Assembly: GCA_963769905.1 (NCBI GenBank)
Contig: CAVYNG010000002.1
Coordinates: forward strand, 2,046,001 to 2,110,000
DNA length: 64,000 nucleotides
DNA from: Bog-756 sp963769905
Lineage (GTDB): Bacteria > Actinomycetota > Acidimicrobiia > Acidimicrobiales > RAAP-2
Direction: 5' to 3'
The translations under genes were made by a program, and so were the position numbers. Numbering within the stretch: position 1 is the first letter of the stretch; each line of letters opens with the position of its first letter. Below the pieces are notes generated by a model that saw only the letters and a list, made by a program, of their open reading frames with translations, did no database searches and was not told the DNA's origin. Shown here piece by piece: positions 42,248 through 50,752 of the stretch.

Positions 42248-43806
42248 CAGCGGTTCTCGGGGAAGCCGAGGTCGATGCCGCCGTGCTCGGGGTCCAGCCA
42301 ACGGCTGGTGACCACCTTGCCGCGCGTGTAGAAGGAGACCCCCTCCATCCCGTGCGCGTGTGCGTCGCCGAAGAGCGAGGCCTTCCAGCCCCCGAAGGAG
42401 TAGTAGGCCATGGGGACCGGGATCGGCACGTTGACGCCCACCATCCCGACCTCGACCTCGGTCTGGAACCGGCGGACCGCACCGCCGTCGTTGGTGAAGA
42501 TGGCCGTCCCGTTCCCGAAGGGGTTGGTGTTCACCAATTCGAGCGCAGCGTCGTAGGAGGGGGCGCGCACGACCGAGAGGACCGGTCCGAAGATCTCGTC
42601 GGTGTAGAGCGACATGACCGGGGTGACCCGGTCGAAGAGCGTCGGGCCCAGCCAGAAGCCCTCCGGATCGCCGTCGACTGCGATCGAGCGCCCGTCGACG
42701 ACCAGCTCCGCGCCGGCTGCCAGACCCGCCTCGAGATAGGAGGCGACCCGGTCGCGGTGGAGCGAGGTCACGAGCGGTCCCATGTCGACCCCACGCCGGC
42801 CGTCGCCGACCCGGAGGCACGCCACGCGTTGGGCGATCGCCTCGACCAGGCGGTCGCCGATCGGATCGACCGCGACGACGACCGAGATGGCCATGCACCG
42901 CTCGCCGGCCGAGCCGAATCCGGCGTTGACCGCCGAGTCCGCCGCGAGGTCGAGATCCGCATCGGGCAGCACCACCATGTGGTTCTTCGCACCGCCGAGC
43001 GCCTGCACCCTCTTGCCGGCACCGGTCGCCCGTTCGTAGACCGACCGGGCGACGGGGGTCGAGCCGACGAAGGAGACCGCGCGCACGTCGGGATGGTCGA
43101 CCAGCGCGTCGACCGCGACCTTGTCGCCGTGCACGACGTTGAAGACACCGTCGGGAAGGCCGGCCTCGGTCCACCGCTCGGCCATCCAGTTGGACGCGGA
43201 AGGATCCTTCTCGCTCGGCTTGAGGAGGACCGCGTTCCCCGCGGCGATCGCGATGGGCGTGAACCAGCAGGGCACCATCGCCGGGAAGTTGAACGGGCTG
43301 ACGACCGCGACGACGCCGAGCGGCTGCCGTATCGAGTACGAGTCCACCTTGGACGAGACCGACTCCGAATAGCCGCCTTTCATCAGGTGCGGGATGCCGC
43401 AGGCGAACTCGACCACCTCGAGCGCACGGCGGACCTCGCCGAGCGCGTCGGAGAGCACCTTTCCGTGCTCGGAGGTGATGACGGCCGCGACCTCGGACTC
43501 GCGCGCATGCAGCAGCTCACGGAACGCGAACAGGACGGAGGACCGCTGGCTCAGGGACGCATGACGCCAGGCTCCGAAAGCGTCCGACGCGGCAGCGACC
43601 GCCGCGTTCACCTCGTCCCCCGACGCGAAGTCGACGTACCGCTGGGTGCGGCCGGTGGCCGGGTCGAAGACCTCGCCGCGCCGCCCCGACATCCCCGGGA
43701 GGGGTCGGCCGCCGACCCAGTGGGGCAGGGTCGGGAGGTCCGCAGGCGCGTCGGGCGCCTCGTCGGTGTGATCGGCAGTCGCGGCCGAAGGATGGGTACT
43801 GGTCAC
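42247..43806 (-). CDS. mmsA: CoA-acylating methylmalonate-semialdehyde dehydrogenase
   Basis: The 519-residue aldehyde dehydrogenase belongs to the CoA-dependent MMSDH branch. It has VVSPFNFPAMVPCWFTPIAIAAGNAVLLKPSEKDPS, VSFVGSTPVAR, the catalytic Cys in GERCMAIS, and YTDEIFGPVLSVVR. The enzyme turns (methyl)malonate semialdehyde plus CoA and NAD into propionyl- or acetyl-CoA with release of CO2/bicarbonate. A 30-residue N-terminal extension is Ala/Asp/Thr-rich. The GTG at 43806 follows GGGGAGA at 8 nt. It is upstream of the coupled aminotransferase and divergent from an acyl-CoA dehydrogenase. Confidence 0.9.
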   Translation of the reverse strand: MTSTHPSAATADHTDEAPDAPADLPTLPHWVGGRPLPGMSGRRGEVFDPATGRTQRYVDFASGDEVNAAVAAASDAFGAWRHASLSQRSSVLFAFRELLHARESEVAAVITSEHGKVLSDALGEVRRALEVVEFACGIPHLMKGGYSESVSSKVDSYSIRQPLGVVAVVSPFNFPAMVPCWFTPIAIAAGNAVLLKPSEKDPSASNWMAERWTEAGLPDGVFNVVHGDKVAVDALVDHPDVRAVSFVGSTPVARSVYERATGAGKRVQALGGAKNHMVVLPDADLDLAADSAVNAGFGSAGERCMAISVVVAVDPIGDRLVEAIAQRVACLRVGDGRRGVDMGPLVTSLHRDRVASYLEAGLAAGAELVVDGRSIAVDGDPEGFWLGPTLFDRVTPVMSLYTDEIFGPVLSVVRAPSYDAALELVNTNPFGNGTAIFTNDGGAVRRFQTEVEVGMVGVNVPIPVPMAYYSFGGWKASLFGDAHAHGMEGVSFYTRGKVVTSRWLDPEHGGIDLGFPENR

Positions 43807-43911
43807 GCCCGAATTCTCCCCGATGGCCGCCCGTCGTGCCAACGTCGAACCATGACGCAATTTCCTCCTGCCGAGGCGGACGCGGGGGGCGTTCGCGTTC
43901 CCGACCAGGGG

Positions 43912-43917
43912 TAGTGT
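43912..43917 (+). promoter_or_regulatory. Putative -10 box before the acyl-CoA dehydrogenase
   Basis: TAGTGT ends 8 nt before the ATG at 43926 and there is no Shine-Dalgarno. The box and spacing match those before the bL37 gene. Confidence 0.45.
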
Positions 43918-43925
43918 CGCAGACG

Positions 43926-45149
43926 ATGGACCTCACCTACCCACCCGAAGCCGAGTCGTTTCGAATCGAGATCCGCCAGTGGCTCCACGACAACCTCCCC
44001 GAAGGGTGGGGCTCGCCGGGTTTCTCCATGACCCGCGACGAGCGCAGGGCCTTCAACCGCGAGTGGACGAAGAAGCTCTTCGAAGGGGGCTGGATCTGCG
44101 CGTCGTGGCCGAAGGAGTACGGCGGGAAGGGCCTCCCGCTCATCCAGTCGGTCGTGCTCAACGAGGAGTTCGCGCGAGCGGAGGCACCGCTGCGCGCCGA
44201 CTTCTTCGGCGACACCCTGGTCGGGCCGACCATCCTTCAATGGGGGACCGAGGAGCAGAAGCAGCGGTTCATCCCGGGCATTCTCGACGGCAGCATCTCG
44301 TGGTGCCAGGGGTTCTCCGAGCCGGACGCAGGCAGCGACCTGGCCTCGCTCAAGACCAGGGCCGAGCTCGACGGCGACGAGTGGGTGGTCAACGGACAGA
44401 AGGTCTGGACGACGCAGGCGCAGTTCGCCGACTACATCTTCCTGCTCGCACGGACCGATCCCGACGCCCCGAAGCACGCCGGGATCTCCTATTTGCTCAT
44501 GCCCATGAAGCAACCGGGCATCGAGGTGCGCCCGATCGAGCAGGTCGACGGCAGCGCCGACTTCAACGAGGTCTTCTTCACCAACGCGCGCTGCACGCGG
44601 GCCAACGTGGTGGGCGGCGAGAACAACGGCTGGAAGGTGGCGATGACCACGCTCGGGTTCGAGCGCGGCTCGTCGGCCACGACCGGCCACCGCCGGTTCC
44701 TGCGAGAGCTCGACCACATCATCGGGATCGCCAAGAAGAACGGGCGCTCGGGAGATCCGCTCATCCGCCAGCGCCTGGCGAGGGCCTGGACCGACGTCAA
44801 GATCATGGAGATCAACGGTTACCGGACCTTGACCGACGCCTTGCACGGTACGCACCACACCGTGGCCCTCGGCGCGTGCAACAAGATGTTCTGGTCGGAG
44901 TCCCACCAGCGGACAATGGAGCTGGCCATGGACATCCTCGGGCTGGACGGCCAGATCCTCACCGGCCACCCCGACGACGTGGTCGAGGAGCGCCTACGGA
45001 GAGGGCGGGCGGACTACCCGGTGAGCGACCTGCAGGCGTCGTTCTTCTTCTCACGCTCGGAGACCATCTGGGGCGGGACCGCGCAGATCCAGCGCAACAT
45101 CGTGGGTGAACGCGTCCTCGGCCTCCCGAAGGAGCCCAAGCCGTCCTGA
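43926..45149 (+). CDS. Acyl-CoA dehydrogenase
   Basis: The 407-residue flavoenzyme follows the long-chain/FadE-like actinobacterial pattern: ICASWPKEYGGKGLPLIQ, WCQGFSEPDAGSDLASL (FAD/substrate loop), VNGQKVWTT and the C-terminal SETIWGGTAQIQRNIVGERVLGLP. It oxidises an acyl-CoA to the 2-enoyl-CoA and passes electrons to ETF. The start is fixed by the leaderless-type box and the family N-terminus. It is divergent from mmsA (119 nt between starts), which hints at joint use in carboxylic-acid or amino-acid breakdown. The specific substrate is unknown. Confidence 0.9.
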   Translation: MDLTYPPEAESFRIEIRQWLHDNLPEGWGSPGFSMTRDERRAFNREWTKKLFEGGWICASWPKEYGGKGLPLIQSVVLNEEFARAEAPLRADFFGDTLVGPTILQWGTEEQKQRFIPGILDGSISWCQGFSEPDAGSDLASLKTRAELDGDEWVVNGQKVWTTQAQFADYIFLLARTDPDAPKHAGISYLLMPMKQPGIEVRPIEQVDGSADFNEVFFTNARCTRANVVGGENNGWKVAMTTLGFERGSSATTGHRRFLRELDHIIGIAKKNGRSGDPLIRQRLARAWTDVKIMEINGYRTLTDALHGTHHTVALGACNKMFWSESHQRTMELAMDILGLDGQILTGHPDDVVEERLRRGRADYPVSDLQASFFFSRSETIWGGTAQIQRNIVGERVLGLPKEPKPS

Positions 45150-45162
45150 GCCCGGCGACCGG

Positions 45163-46470
45163 TCAGGCAGGCCGCGCCAGGTTCGTCTCGACCTCTTCGA
45201 CCGCGCGGGCCTCGGTCCGGCGGGCCTCCTCGCCCGACGGCGGGATCTCCACGGTGCGTCTGGTCTGGTGGTGCCACATCAGCAGGCCGGCCGCAGCGAC
45301 GGCGGACGCCGAGCCGGTGAGGAGGGCCACTCTCGGGTCGGTCCACTGGGCGATGGCCCCGACGAGCGGCGCACCGATGGGGGTCGTCCCGAGGAACGCC
45401 ATCGCGTAGAGGGCCATGACCCGCCCCCGCATGTCCGGTGCCGCGGTCAACTGCAGCGTCGCGTTGGCGGTGGCGATGAATCCGATGGAGACCGCACCCA
45501 TCGCGACGATGCTCAGGCAGGCGACGAGCAAGGTCGGTGAGAGGGCCACCGCAGCCAGCAACGCCCCGAGGAGGAGCGCCAGCACCTGCAGCAGCCGGGG
45601 GGTCGGCCTCGCCCGGTGGGCTGCCGCCAGCCCCCCGAGCACCGCGCCGATGCCCATGCAGGAGGTGAGCAGCGAATAGGCGCCCGCTCCCCCGCCGAAG
45701 GTGACCTTGGCCAGCAGGGCCAGTGTGACGGTGAAGTTGTAGACGAAGATGCCGATCAGCGCGACGGCGAGCAGCGTGTTTCGGAGGATCGGCGTACGCC
45801 ACACGTAGCGGAACCCGTCGCGCACCTGACCGCGGGCGCGGCCGACCGGTTCCGTGCGGTGCAACTCGGCGACCCGCATCATCGCCAGACCGACCACCAC
45901 CGCCACGTAGGACGCCGCGTTGACGAAGAAGCAGACACTCAGGCTGAAGAGGGTGATGATCAGACCGCCGATCGCCGGTCCGATCACACGCGACGCGTTC
46001 ATGACCACGGAGTTGAGGCTCACTGCGTTGGGCAGGTCGTCGCGCCCGACCATCTCGATCACGAACGACTGCCGCGCGGGGTTGTCGAAAAGGTTCACGA
46101 CACCGAGCAGCGCGGCGAGGAGGTACACCTGCCAGACCTGCACGGCGCCGGTCACCACGAGGATCCCGAGCACGAGCGCGAGCAGACCGCCCCCGGACTG
46201 GGTCGCGAAGAGCAGCCGGCGCTTGTCGACCCGGTCGGCCACCAGGCCACCGAACGGGCCGAGGAGGAGCATCGGAACGAACTGGAGCCCGACGACGATG
46301 CCCAGGGCGACGCCGCTGCCGGTGAGATGGAGGACGAGCCAGGCCTGGGCGACCGACTGCATCCAGGTCCCCGACACCGAGATCAGCTGCGAAGTGAAGT
46401 ACAGGCGGTAATTGCGCACGCGAAGAGACGTGAAGGTCTGGTGCGCGGCGGCGCGGAGGGTGGCCATCAC
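45163..46470 (-). CDS. MFS exporter (EntS-like, MFS_3)
   Basis: The 435-residue protein has twelve membrane helices. The start SLRVRNYRLYFTSQLISVSGTWMQSVAQAWLV, the loop GGLVADRVDKRR (MFS motif A) and VVNLFDNPARQSFV in the middle are typical of the EntS/DHA3-type exporters that pump out siderophores, antibiotics or lipids. Its start (GTG followed by ATG) overlaps the stop of the MarR gene by a few bases, so regulator and exporter form one operon controlled by the inverted repeat at 46971-46991. Confidence 0.9.
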   Translation of the reverse strand: MMATLRAAAHQTFTSLRVRNYRLYFTSQLISVSGTWMQSVAQAWLVLHLTGSGVALGIVVGLQFVPMLLLGPFGGLVADRVDKRRLLFATQSGGGLLALVLGILVVTGAVQVWQVYLLAALLGVVNLFDNPARQSFVIEMVGRDDLPNAVSLNSVVMNASRVIGPAIGGLIITLFSLSVCFFVNAASYVAVVVGLAMMRVAELHRTEPVGRARGQVRDGFRYVWRTPILRNTLLAVALIGIFVYNFTVTLALLAKVTFGGGAGAYSLLTSCMGIGAVLGGLAAAHRARPTPRLLQVLALLLGALLAAVALSPTLLVACLSIVAMGAVSIGFIATANATLQLTAAPDMRGRVMALYAMAFLGTTPIGAPLVGAIAQWTDPRVALLTGSASAVAAAGLLMWHHQTRRTVEIPPSGEEARRTEARAVEEVETNLARPA

Positions 46471-46961
46471 TCGTCTCCCTCGGCGAGCTGTTCGAGCAGT
46501 GCGGTGAGCCCGGGGAGCGCCCGCCGGTCCTCGGCAGGGAGCTCCTGGAGACGCCGCGCGATGTAGGCGTCGCGGAGTGATCGGCGCTCCTCGAGCACGG
46601 CCAGCCCGGCGCGGGTCGCGGAGAGGCGAACCACCCGGCGGTCGCCGGGGTCGACGACCCGCGTCACCAGACCACGGTCCTCGAGAGCGGCGACCACTCG
46701 GGTCAACGACGGCGGCTGCACCAGCTCACGGGCGGCCAGCTCTCCGAGCGTCGGCGACCCGAGGCGGTCGACGCTCGCCAGCGCGGAGGCCTGCGACGCG
46801 GTCATGTCCCCCGCACTCTGCTGGCGCAGCCGGCGGTGCAGCCTGGTCACCGCCAGACGCAGCCGGGCGGCCGTCTCGGCCTCGGTGCCCTCGGAAGCGG
46901 TGGCGCGCCCGGACCTTCCGGATCCGGATTCCCGTGGAGAGCGAGCCACCGTGGAAGTCAT
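46467..46961 (-). CDS. MarR-family transcriptional regulator
   Basis: The 164-residue winged-helix protein has an N-terminal flexible stretch of about 28 residues, then the MarR fold: LRLAVTRLHRRLRQQSAG, ASALASVDRLGSPTLGELAARELVQPPSLTRVVAALEDRGLVTR (recognition helix) and DPGDRRVVRLSATRAG (wing). MarR proteins bind as dimers to palindromes and release them on binding a phenolic or other ligand. A perfect 8-bp palindrome lies 10 nt upstream of its ATG, fitting autoregulation and repression of the coupled MFS exporter. Confidence 0.9.
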   Translation of the reverse strand: MTSTVARSPRESGSGRSGRATASEGTEAETAARLRLAVTRLHRRLRQQSAGDMTASQASALASVDRLGSPTLGELAARELVQPPSLTRVVAALEDRGLVTRVVDPGDRRVVRLSATRAGLAVLEERRSLRDAYIARRLQELPAEDRRALPGLTALLEQLAEGDE

Positions 46962-46970
46962 GGCTCCAGT

Positions 46971-46991
46971 TTAGTTAGTTTTGCTAACTAA
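46971..46991. promoter_or_regulatory. Likely MarR operator (perfect inverted repeat)
   Basis: TTAGTTAG and CTAACTAA form a perfect 8-bp inverted repeat around a 5-nt centre (TTTTG). The site is AT-rich in a GC-rich setting and lies 10 nt upstream of the MarR start codon, where binding would block transcription. Sequence and length resemble known MarR-type operators. Confidence 0.75.
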
Positions 46992-47077
46992 TGCGTCACC
47001 GATCCACCAGTCGGCCCGGCGCCCGCGTCACGAGACGAGGGAACGGCGCTCTGGTTCCGGCCGGACTCCCGCCCCGG

Positions 47078-47458
47078 TCAGAAGCTCGGGACGTACCCTC
47101 CGCGGCCCATCGCCTCGCTGGCGAAGGGATCGACCGATTCGTCCACGCCGCCGGTGACTTCGGTGACCCAAGGGAGCCGGTCGCGAAGGATCCGTTCGAC
47201 GCCTCCCTGAAGCGTCGCCGAACTGATGGCGCACGAGCTACACGCGCCCTGGAGCTGGACCTCGACGACGCCCTCGGCGACGTCCGCCGAGACCAACACC
47301 AGGTCTCCCCCGTCGGCTTGGACCGCAGGCCGCATCAGATCGATCAGTCCGGTCAGGGCCGCGAGCCGTTCCGCACGCTCGGCGTCGCTCAACCCGGCCT
47401 GCGGACTCTCGACGGCGGCCACGTCCTTATCCTCGTTCTCCGGATGTCCGTCTGTCAC
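47078..47458 (-). CDS. NifU C-terminal domain-like iron-sulfur scaffold protein
   Basis: The 126-residue protein contains the NifU/NfuA C-terminal domain: LIDLMRPAVQADGGDLVLVS, VEVQLQGACSSCAIS with the cluster-binding C-x2-C, and ATLQGGVERILRDRLPWVTEV. Such proteins carry [4Fe-4S] clusters to target enzymes. The GTG start at 47458 has GGAGAGGA 6 nt upstream, which decides against longer frames. It is divergent from the LLM oxidoreductase gene and not close to a suf operon here. Confidence 0.9.
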   Translation of the reverse strand: MTDGHPENEDKDVAAVESPQAGLSDAERAERLAALTGLIDLMRPAVQADGGDLVLVSADVAEGVVEVQLQGACSSCAISSATLQGGVERILRDRLPWVTEVTGGVDESVDPFASEAMGRGGYVPSF

Positions 47459-47627
47459 CTGGCGTCCTCTCCGGCAGCCCACTTGGGCTTCCGACTTCGA
47501 TTCGCACTCTCCATTCTGCCGTAGACGAGGTCCACCCCGAGCACCGGACCACGAGAGGTCTATGACCACCACGCCTGCAGGCGATGGTCGTGCCTGGCCA
47601 CCTCGGGGGTTACGATGCCTCGTGGCC

Positions 47628-48578
47628 ATGGAACGCCCAGCGCCGGTCCTGGGGCCAATCGGTTTCATCCTTCCGACCTTCCCCCAGGATTCGCCAGATC
47701 CGTGGTCCGGCGGCTCGGGCTTCGCCGATGGTGGGATCGCCGCCCTCGAGCGCGTCTGCCGCGACGCCGAGGCCCTCGGTGCCGACGCCTTGTGGGCCTG
47801 CGACCATCTCTTCTGGCCCGGCCCGTGTCTCGAGTGCCTGACCGTGGTCGCCGTCGCGGCGGGCGCCTCCGAGCGTGCACGCGTCGGCTCGTGCGTGCTC
47901 CAGCTCCCGTTGCGGGACGCACGCGCAGTTGCCAAGCAAGCCTCGACGCTGCAGATCCTCAGCGGCGGACGGATGATCCTCGGGGTCGGAGTCGGTAGCC
48001 ATCCCGGCGAATACGAGCAGACCGGCATCGACTACCACACCCGCGGGCGCCGCCTCGACGTGGGTATCGGCGAGCTTCGTCGATCGTGGTCGACCGGGCC
48101 GGACGAGACGTACCGAATGCTGCCGGCGGCACCGCCCACCCCGGTGTGGATCGGAGGCTCCTCCGAGGCCGCGCTGCGGAGAGCGGCCTCGCTCGGCGAC
48201 GGGTGGATGCCGCTCTTTCTCGACCCGACCGAGTACGCGGTGGCACTGGAGCGCCTCACGAAGGAGGTGGAGCGCGCAGGCCGACGTGCCGGCTCGGTCA
48301 CGCGGGCGATGGTCCTCTTCGTGTCGATCGACGAGGACGCCGGGCGGGCGTCGAGCCGCGGTGCCGCGTGGATGTCCTCGATGTACGGCATCCCGGCCAG
48401 GGCGTTCGAACGCCACCTGGTGGCCGGAACGGCCTCCGATGTCGCCGAAACCCTCTCTGCTTACCGGCTGGCCGGAGCGGAGCATGTGGCGGTCTACGTG
48501 ACTGCCGACCAGCCCTTGGGGCAGTTCGAACAGCTTGTCGGCGCACTCCACTCCGCTCGCGTCCCGGCTCGAGCCTGA
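47628..48578 (+). CDS. LLM-class (probably F420-dependent) oxidoreductase
   Basis: The 316-residue TIM-barrel protein belongs to the luciferase-like family: GIAALERVCRDAEALGADALWACDHLFW, LQILSGGRMILGVGVGSHPGEYEQTG, TPVWIGGSSEAALRRAASLGDGW. In actinobacteria this subgroup mostly uses F420, though FMN use cannot be excluded. A TACGAT box lies just upstream; GTG at 47622 or ATG at 47628 are both possible. The thiolase gene follows 31 nt later in the same direction, so they may be co-transcribed. The substrate is unknown. Confidence 0.82.
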   Translation: MERPAPVLGPIGFILPTFPQDSPDPWSGGSGFADGGIAALERVCRDAEALGADALWACDHLFWPGPCLECLTVVAVAAGASERARVGSCVLQLPLRDARAVAKQASTLQILSGGRMILGVGVGSHPGEYEQTGIDYHTRGRRLDVGIGELRRSWSTGPDETYRMLPAAPPTPVWIGGSSEAALRRAASLGDGWMPLFLDPTEYAVALERLTKEVERAGRRAGSVTRAMVLFVSIDEDAGRASSRGAAWMSSMYGIPARAFERHLVAGTASDVAETLSAYRLAGAEHVAVYVTADQPLGQFEQLVGALHSARVPARA

Positions 48579-48609
48579 TCGGGATCGGGTCGGGAGACAC
48601 CGAACACCC

Positions 48610-49791
48610 GTGGAACGCACCGTGCACATCGTCGGCACCGCGATGACCCCGATGGACCGTCGCGACCTCGAGGTGGAGGAGATGGCCAACCGGGTGGTGG
48701 CCGACGCGCTCGCCGAGGCGGCAGTGGACCCCCGCTCCGTCGACCTCGTCGTGTTCGCCAATGCGACCGCCGGACGACTGCTCGACCAGGCTTGCATCCG
48801 GGGCCAGTCGTTCCTGCGGGGGGCCGGCCTGCGCAACGCCGGAATCGTCAACGTCGACAACTCGTGCGCCGGCGGCGCATCCGCGCTCCACCTGTCGGTC
48901 CTCGCCGCCCTCGCAGGTACCCGAACCGTCCTCGCCGTCGGTGCCGAGAAGATGTGGACCGACGATCGCGCCGCGACACTGGCCGGCATCGAGGACGGTG
49001 TCCCGGTCGTAGACCGCCGTTTCATGCACGAGGAATGGGAGAACCCTTCCGGCTCGGTGCTGATGGCACTCAACGCGCGATGGGCGAACTCGGTGATGGA
49101 CGAGCGCGGTGCAACCCTCGAACACTTCGCCACCGCCGCGGTCAAGTCCCGCCGGCACGGCGCGCTCAACCCCAAGGCACAGTTCCAATCGGAGGTCACC
49201 GTCGAGGAGGTGCTCGCTTCCGCGCCCATCGTCGCCCCGCTGACCCGACTCATGTGCTCTTCCTTCACCGACGGCGCGGCCGCCCTTGTTCTCACCGCGA
49301 CGCCGCGCGCCGGCGCTCCGCGCATCCGGGCGAGCACGATTCGATCCGGCACGGGCGAGCTCGATTACCACGAGCGGCTGGCAGAGACCGGCGCCGCCGC
49401 CTGGGACGAGGCAGGCGTCGATCCGAGCGAGGTCGACGTAGTCGAACTCCACGACGCGACCAGCGCCGAGGAGCTCTACGCGCTCGAGTCGCTCGGGTTT
49501 TTCAAGCCGGGCGACGCGGGTCCCGCCACGACCGCCGGAGACACCTCGATCGGGGGGAAGGGTATGACCGTCAACCCGAGCGGGGGTCTCGTCAGCCGCG
49601 GCCATCCGCTCGCCGCGACCGGTATCGCCCAGGTGGTGGAGCTCGCCGCCCAGCTCCGAGGCGAGGCCGGCGGAAGACAGGTCGACGGTGCCCGATTGGC
49701 CGTCGCGGCCAACACTGGTGGCATGATCGGTACCGATGGAGGCACCACCGACGCCGCATTCATCGGTATCCACGTCCTCGAGGCGGGCTGA
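48610..49791 (+). CDS. Thiolase-family protein (SCPx-type acyl-CoA thiolase)
   Basis: The 393-residue protein has the thiolase fold with the nucleophilic Cys in NVDNSCAGGASAL and the C-terminal NPSGGLVSRGHPLAATG with the catalytic His. The HDATSAEELYALESLGFF and GGKGMTVNPSGG parts resemble the lipid-transfer/SCPx thiolases involved in sterol or branched-chain degradation. The GTG start at 48610 gives VERTVHIVGTAMTPM, a normal family N-terminus. FabH follows 17 nt after the stop, an unusual partner for a degradative thiolase. Whether it condenses or cleaves is not decided by sequence. Confidence 0.83.
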   Translation: MERTVHIVGTAMTPMDRRDLEVEEMANRVVADALAEAAVDPRSVDLVVFANATAGRLLDQACIRGQSFLRGAGLRNAGIVNVDNSCAGGASALHLSVLAALAGTRTVLAVGAEKMWTDDRAATLAGIEDGVPVVDRRFMHEEWENPSGSVLMALNARWANSVMDERGATLEHFATAAVKSRRHGALNPKAQFQSEVTVEEVLASAPIVAPLTRLMCSSFTDGAAALVLTATPRAGAPRIRASTIRSGTGELDYHERLAETGAAAWDEAGVDPSEVDVVELHDATSAEELYALESLGFFKPGDAGPATTAGDTSIGGKGMTVNPSGGLVSRGHPLAATGIAQVVELAAQLRGEAGGRQVDGARLAVAANTGGMIGTDGGTTDAAFIGIHVLEAG

Positions 49792-49808
49792 CCGGTGAAC
49801 GCCCGGCC

Positions 49809-50744
49809 ATGATCGGGACGCGAGGCGGCGTCATCACCGGGTGGGGTATCGCCGTGCCCGACAAGGTGGTGACGAACGACGACCTCTCGGTGGTCATGGA
49901 CACCAGCGACGAGTGGATACAGGAGCGGACGGGCATCCGCGAGCGGCGGATCGGGGGAACGACCTCCCAGCTCGCGATCGACGCGGGCCTCGCTGCGCTC
50001 GAGCGAGCGAACCGGCGTCCCGACGAGATCGACGGCGTGATCCTCGCGACGACCACCCCCGACCAGATCGTGCCCGGCACGTCTGCCACCGTCCAGGACG
50101 GGATCGGCGTGCCGGCCGGCGCCTTCGACGTCAACGCGGCGTGTTCGGGGTTCGTCTACACGCTGACGGTGGCCCACGGGCTGCTCGCCATCGGTGCCGA
50201 GCGGCTGCTGGTCATCGGCTCGGAGACCCTCAGCCGGATCACCGACTGGGACGAACGGACGGTGTCGGTACTGGTCGGCGACGGTGCCGGTGCCATCGTG
50301 CTCGAGGCGGTCGACGGTCCCGGACAGCTGCTGTCGTGGAACCTCGGTGCCGACGGGTCGCTCCGGCACCTCCTCAAGTGCGACCACGGTGGCTACCTCT
50401 ACATGGACGGCAAGGAGATCTTCCGCAAAGCGGTCCGTGCCGTCGTCGAGTCGGCCGAGCAGGCGATCGCCGAAGCCGGTCTCACCACTGACGACATCGA
50501 CTTGGTGGTACCCCACCAGGCCAACCTCCGGATCATCACCGCGGCCTGCCAACGCCTCGGTGTCCCCGACGAAAAGGCGGTCGTCGTCATCGATCGCTAC
50601 GGCAACACCTCGTCCGCCTCGATCCCCCTCGCTCTCGTCGACGCGCTCGATGCGGGTCGTCTCCGCGACGGCCATCACGTCCTGCTCACCGGCTTCGGTG
50701 GGGGCCTGACCTGGGCGAGCGCGGTCCTTCGCTGGGGGGGCTAG
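49809..50744 (+). CDS. fabH: Beta-ketoacyl-ACP synthase III
   Basis: The 311-residue condensing enzyme has the full catalytic triad: Cys112 in NAACSGF, His236 in VPHQAN and Asn266 in RYGNTSSAS. MDTSDEWIQERTGIRERR near residue 30 and FGGGLTWAS at the end are classic FabH motifs. It joins an acyl-CoA starter to malonyl-ACP to begin fatty-acid or polyketide chains. It is not next to other fatty-acid synthesis genes but sits between a thiolase and a nucleotidyltransferase gene, so it may be a secondary copy with a special starter unit. Confidence 0.92.
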   Translation: MIGTRGGVITGWGIAVPDKVVTNDDLSVVMDTSDEWIQERTGIRERRIGGTTSQLAIDAGLAALERANRRPDEIDGVILATTTPDQIVPGTSATVQDGIGVPAGAFDVNAACSGFVYTLTVAHGLLAIGAERLLVIGSETLSRITDWDERTVSVLVGDGAGAIVLEAVDGPGQLLSWNLGADGSLRHLLKCDHGGYLYMDGKEIFRKAVRAVVESAEQAIAEAGLTTDDIDLVVPHQANLRIITAACQRLGVPDEKAVVVIDRYGNTSSASIPLALVDALDAGRLRDGHHVLLTGFGGGLTWASAVLRWGG

Positions 50745-50752
50745 CCGAGCCG

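Noticed and set aside
48298..49773. A 491-codon minus-strand open frame opposite the thiolase gene
   Set aside because: It is a shadow of the thiolase frame; the translation has no motifs and low-complexity Gly/Arg composition.
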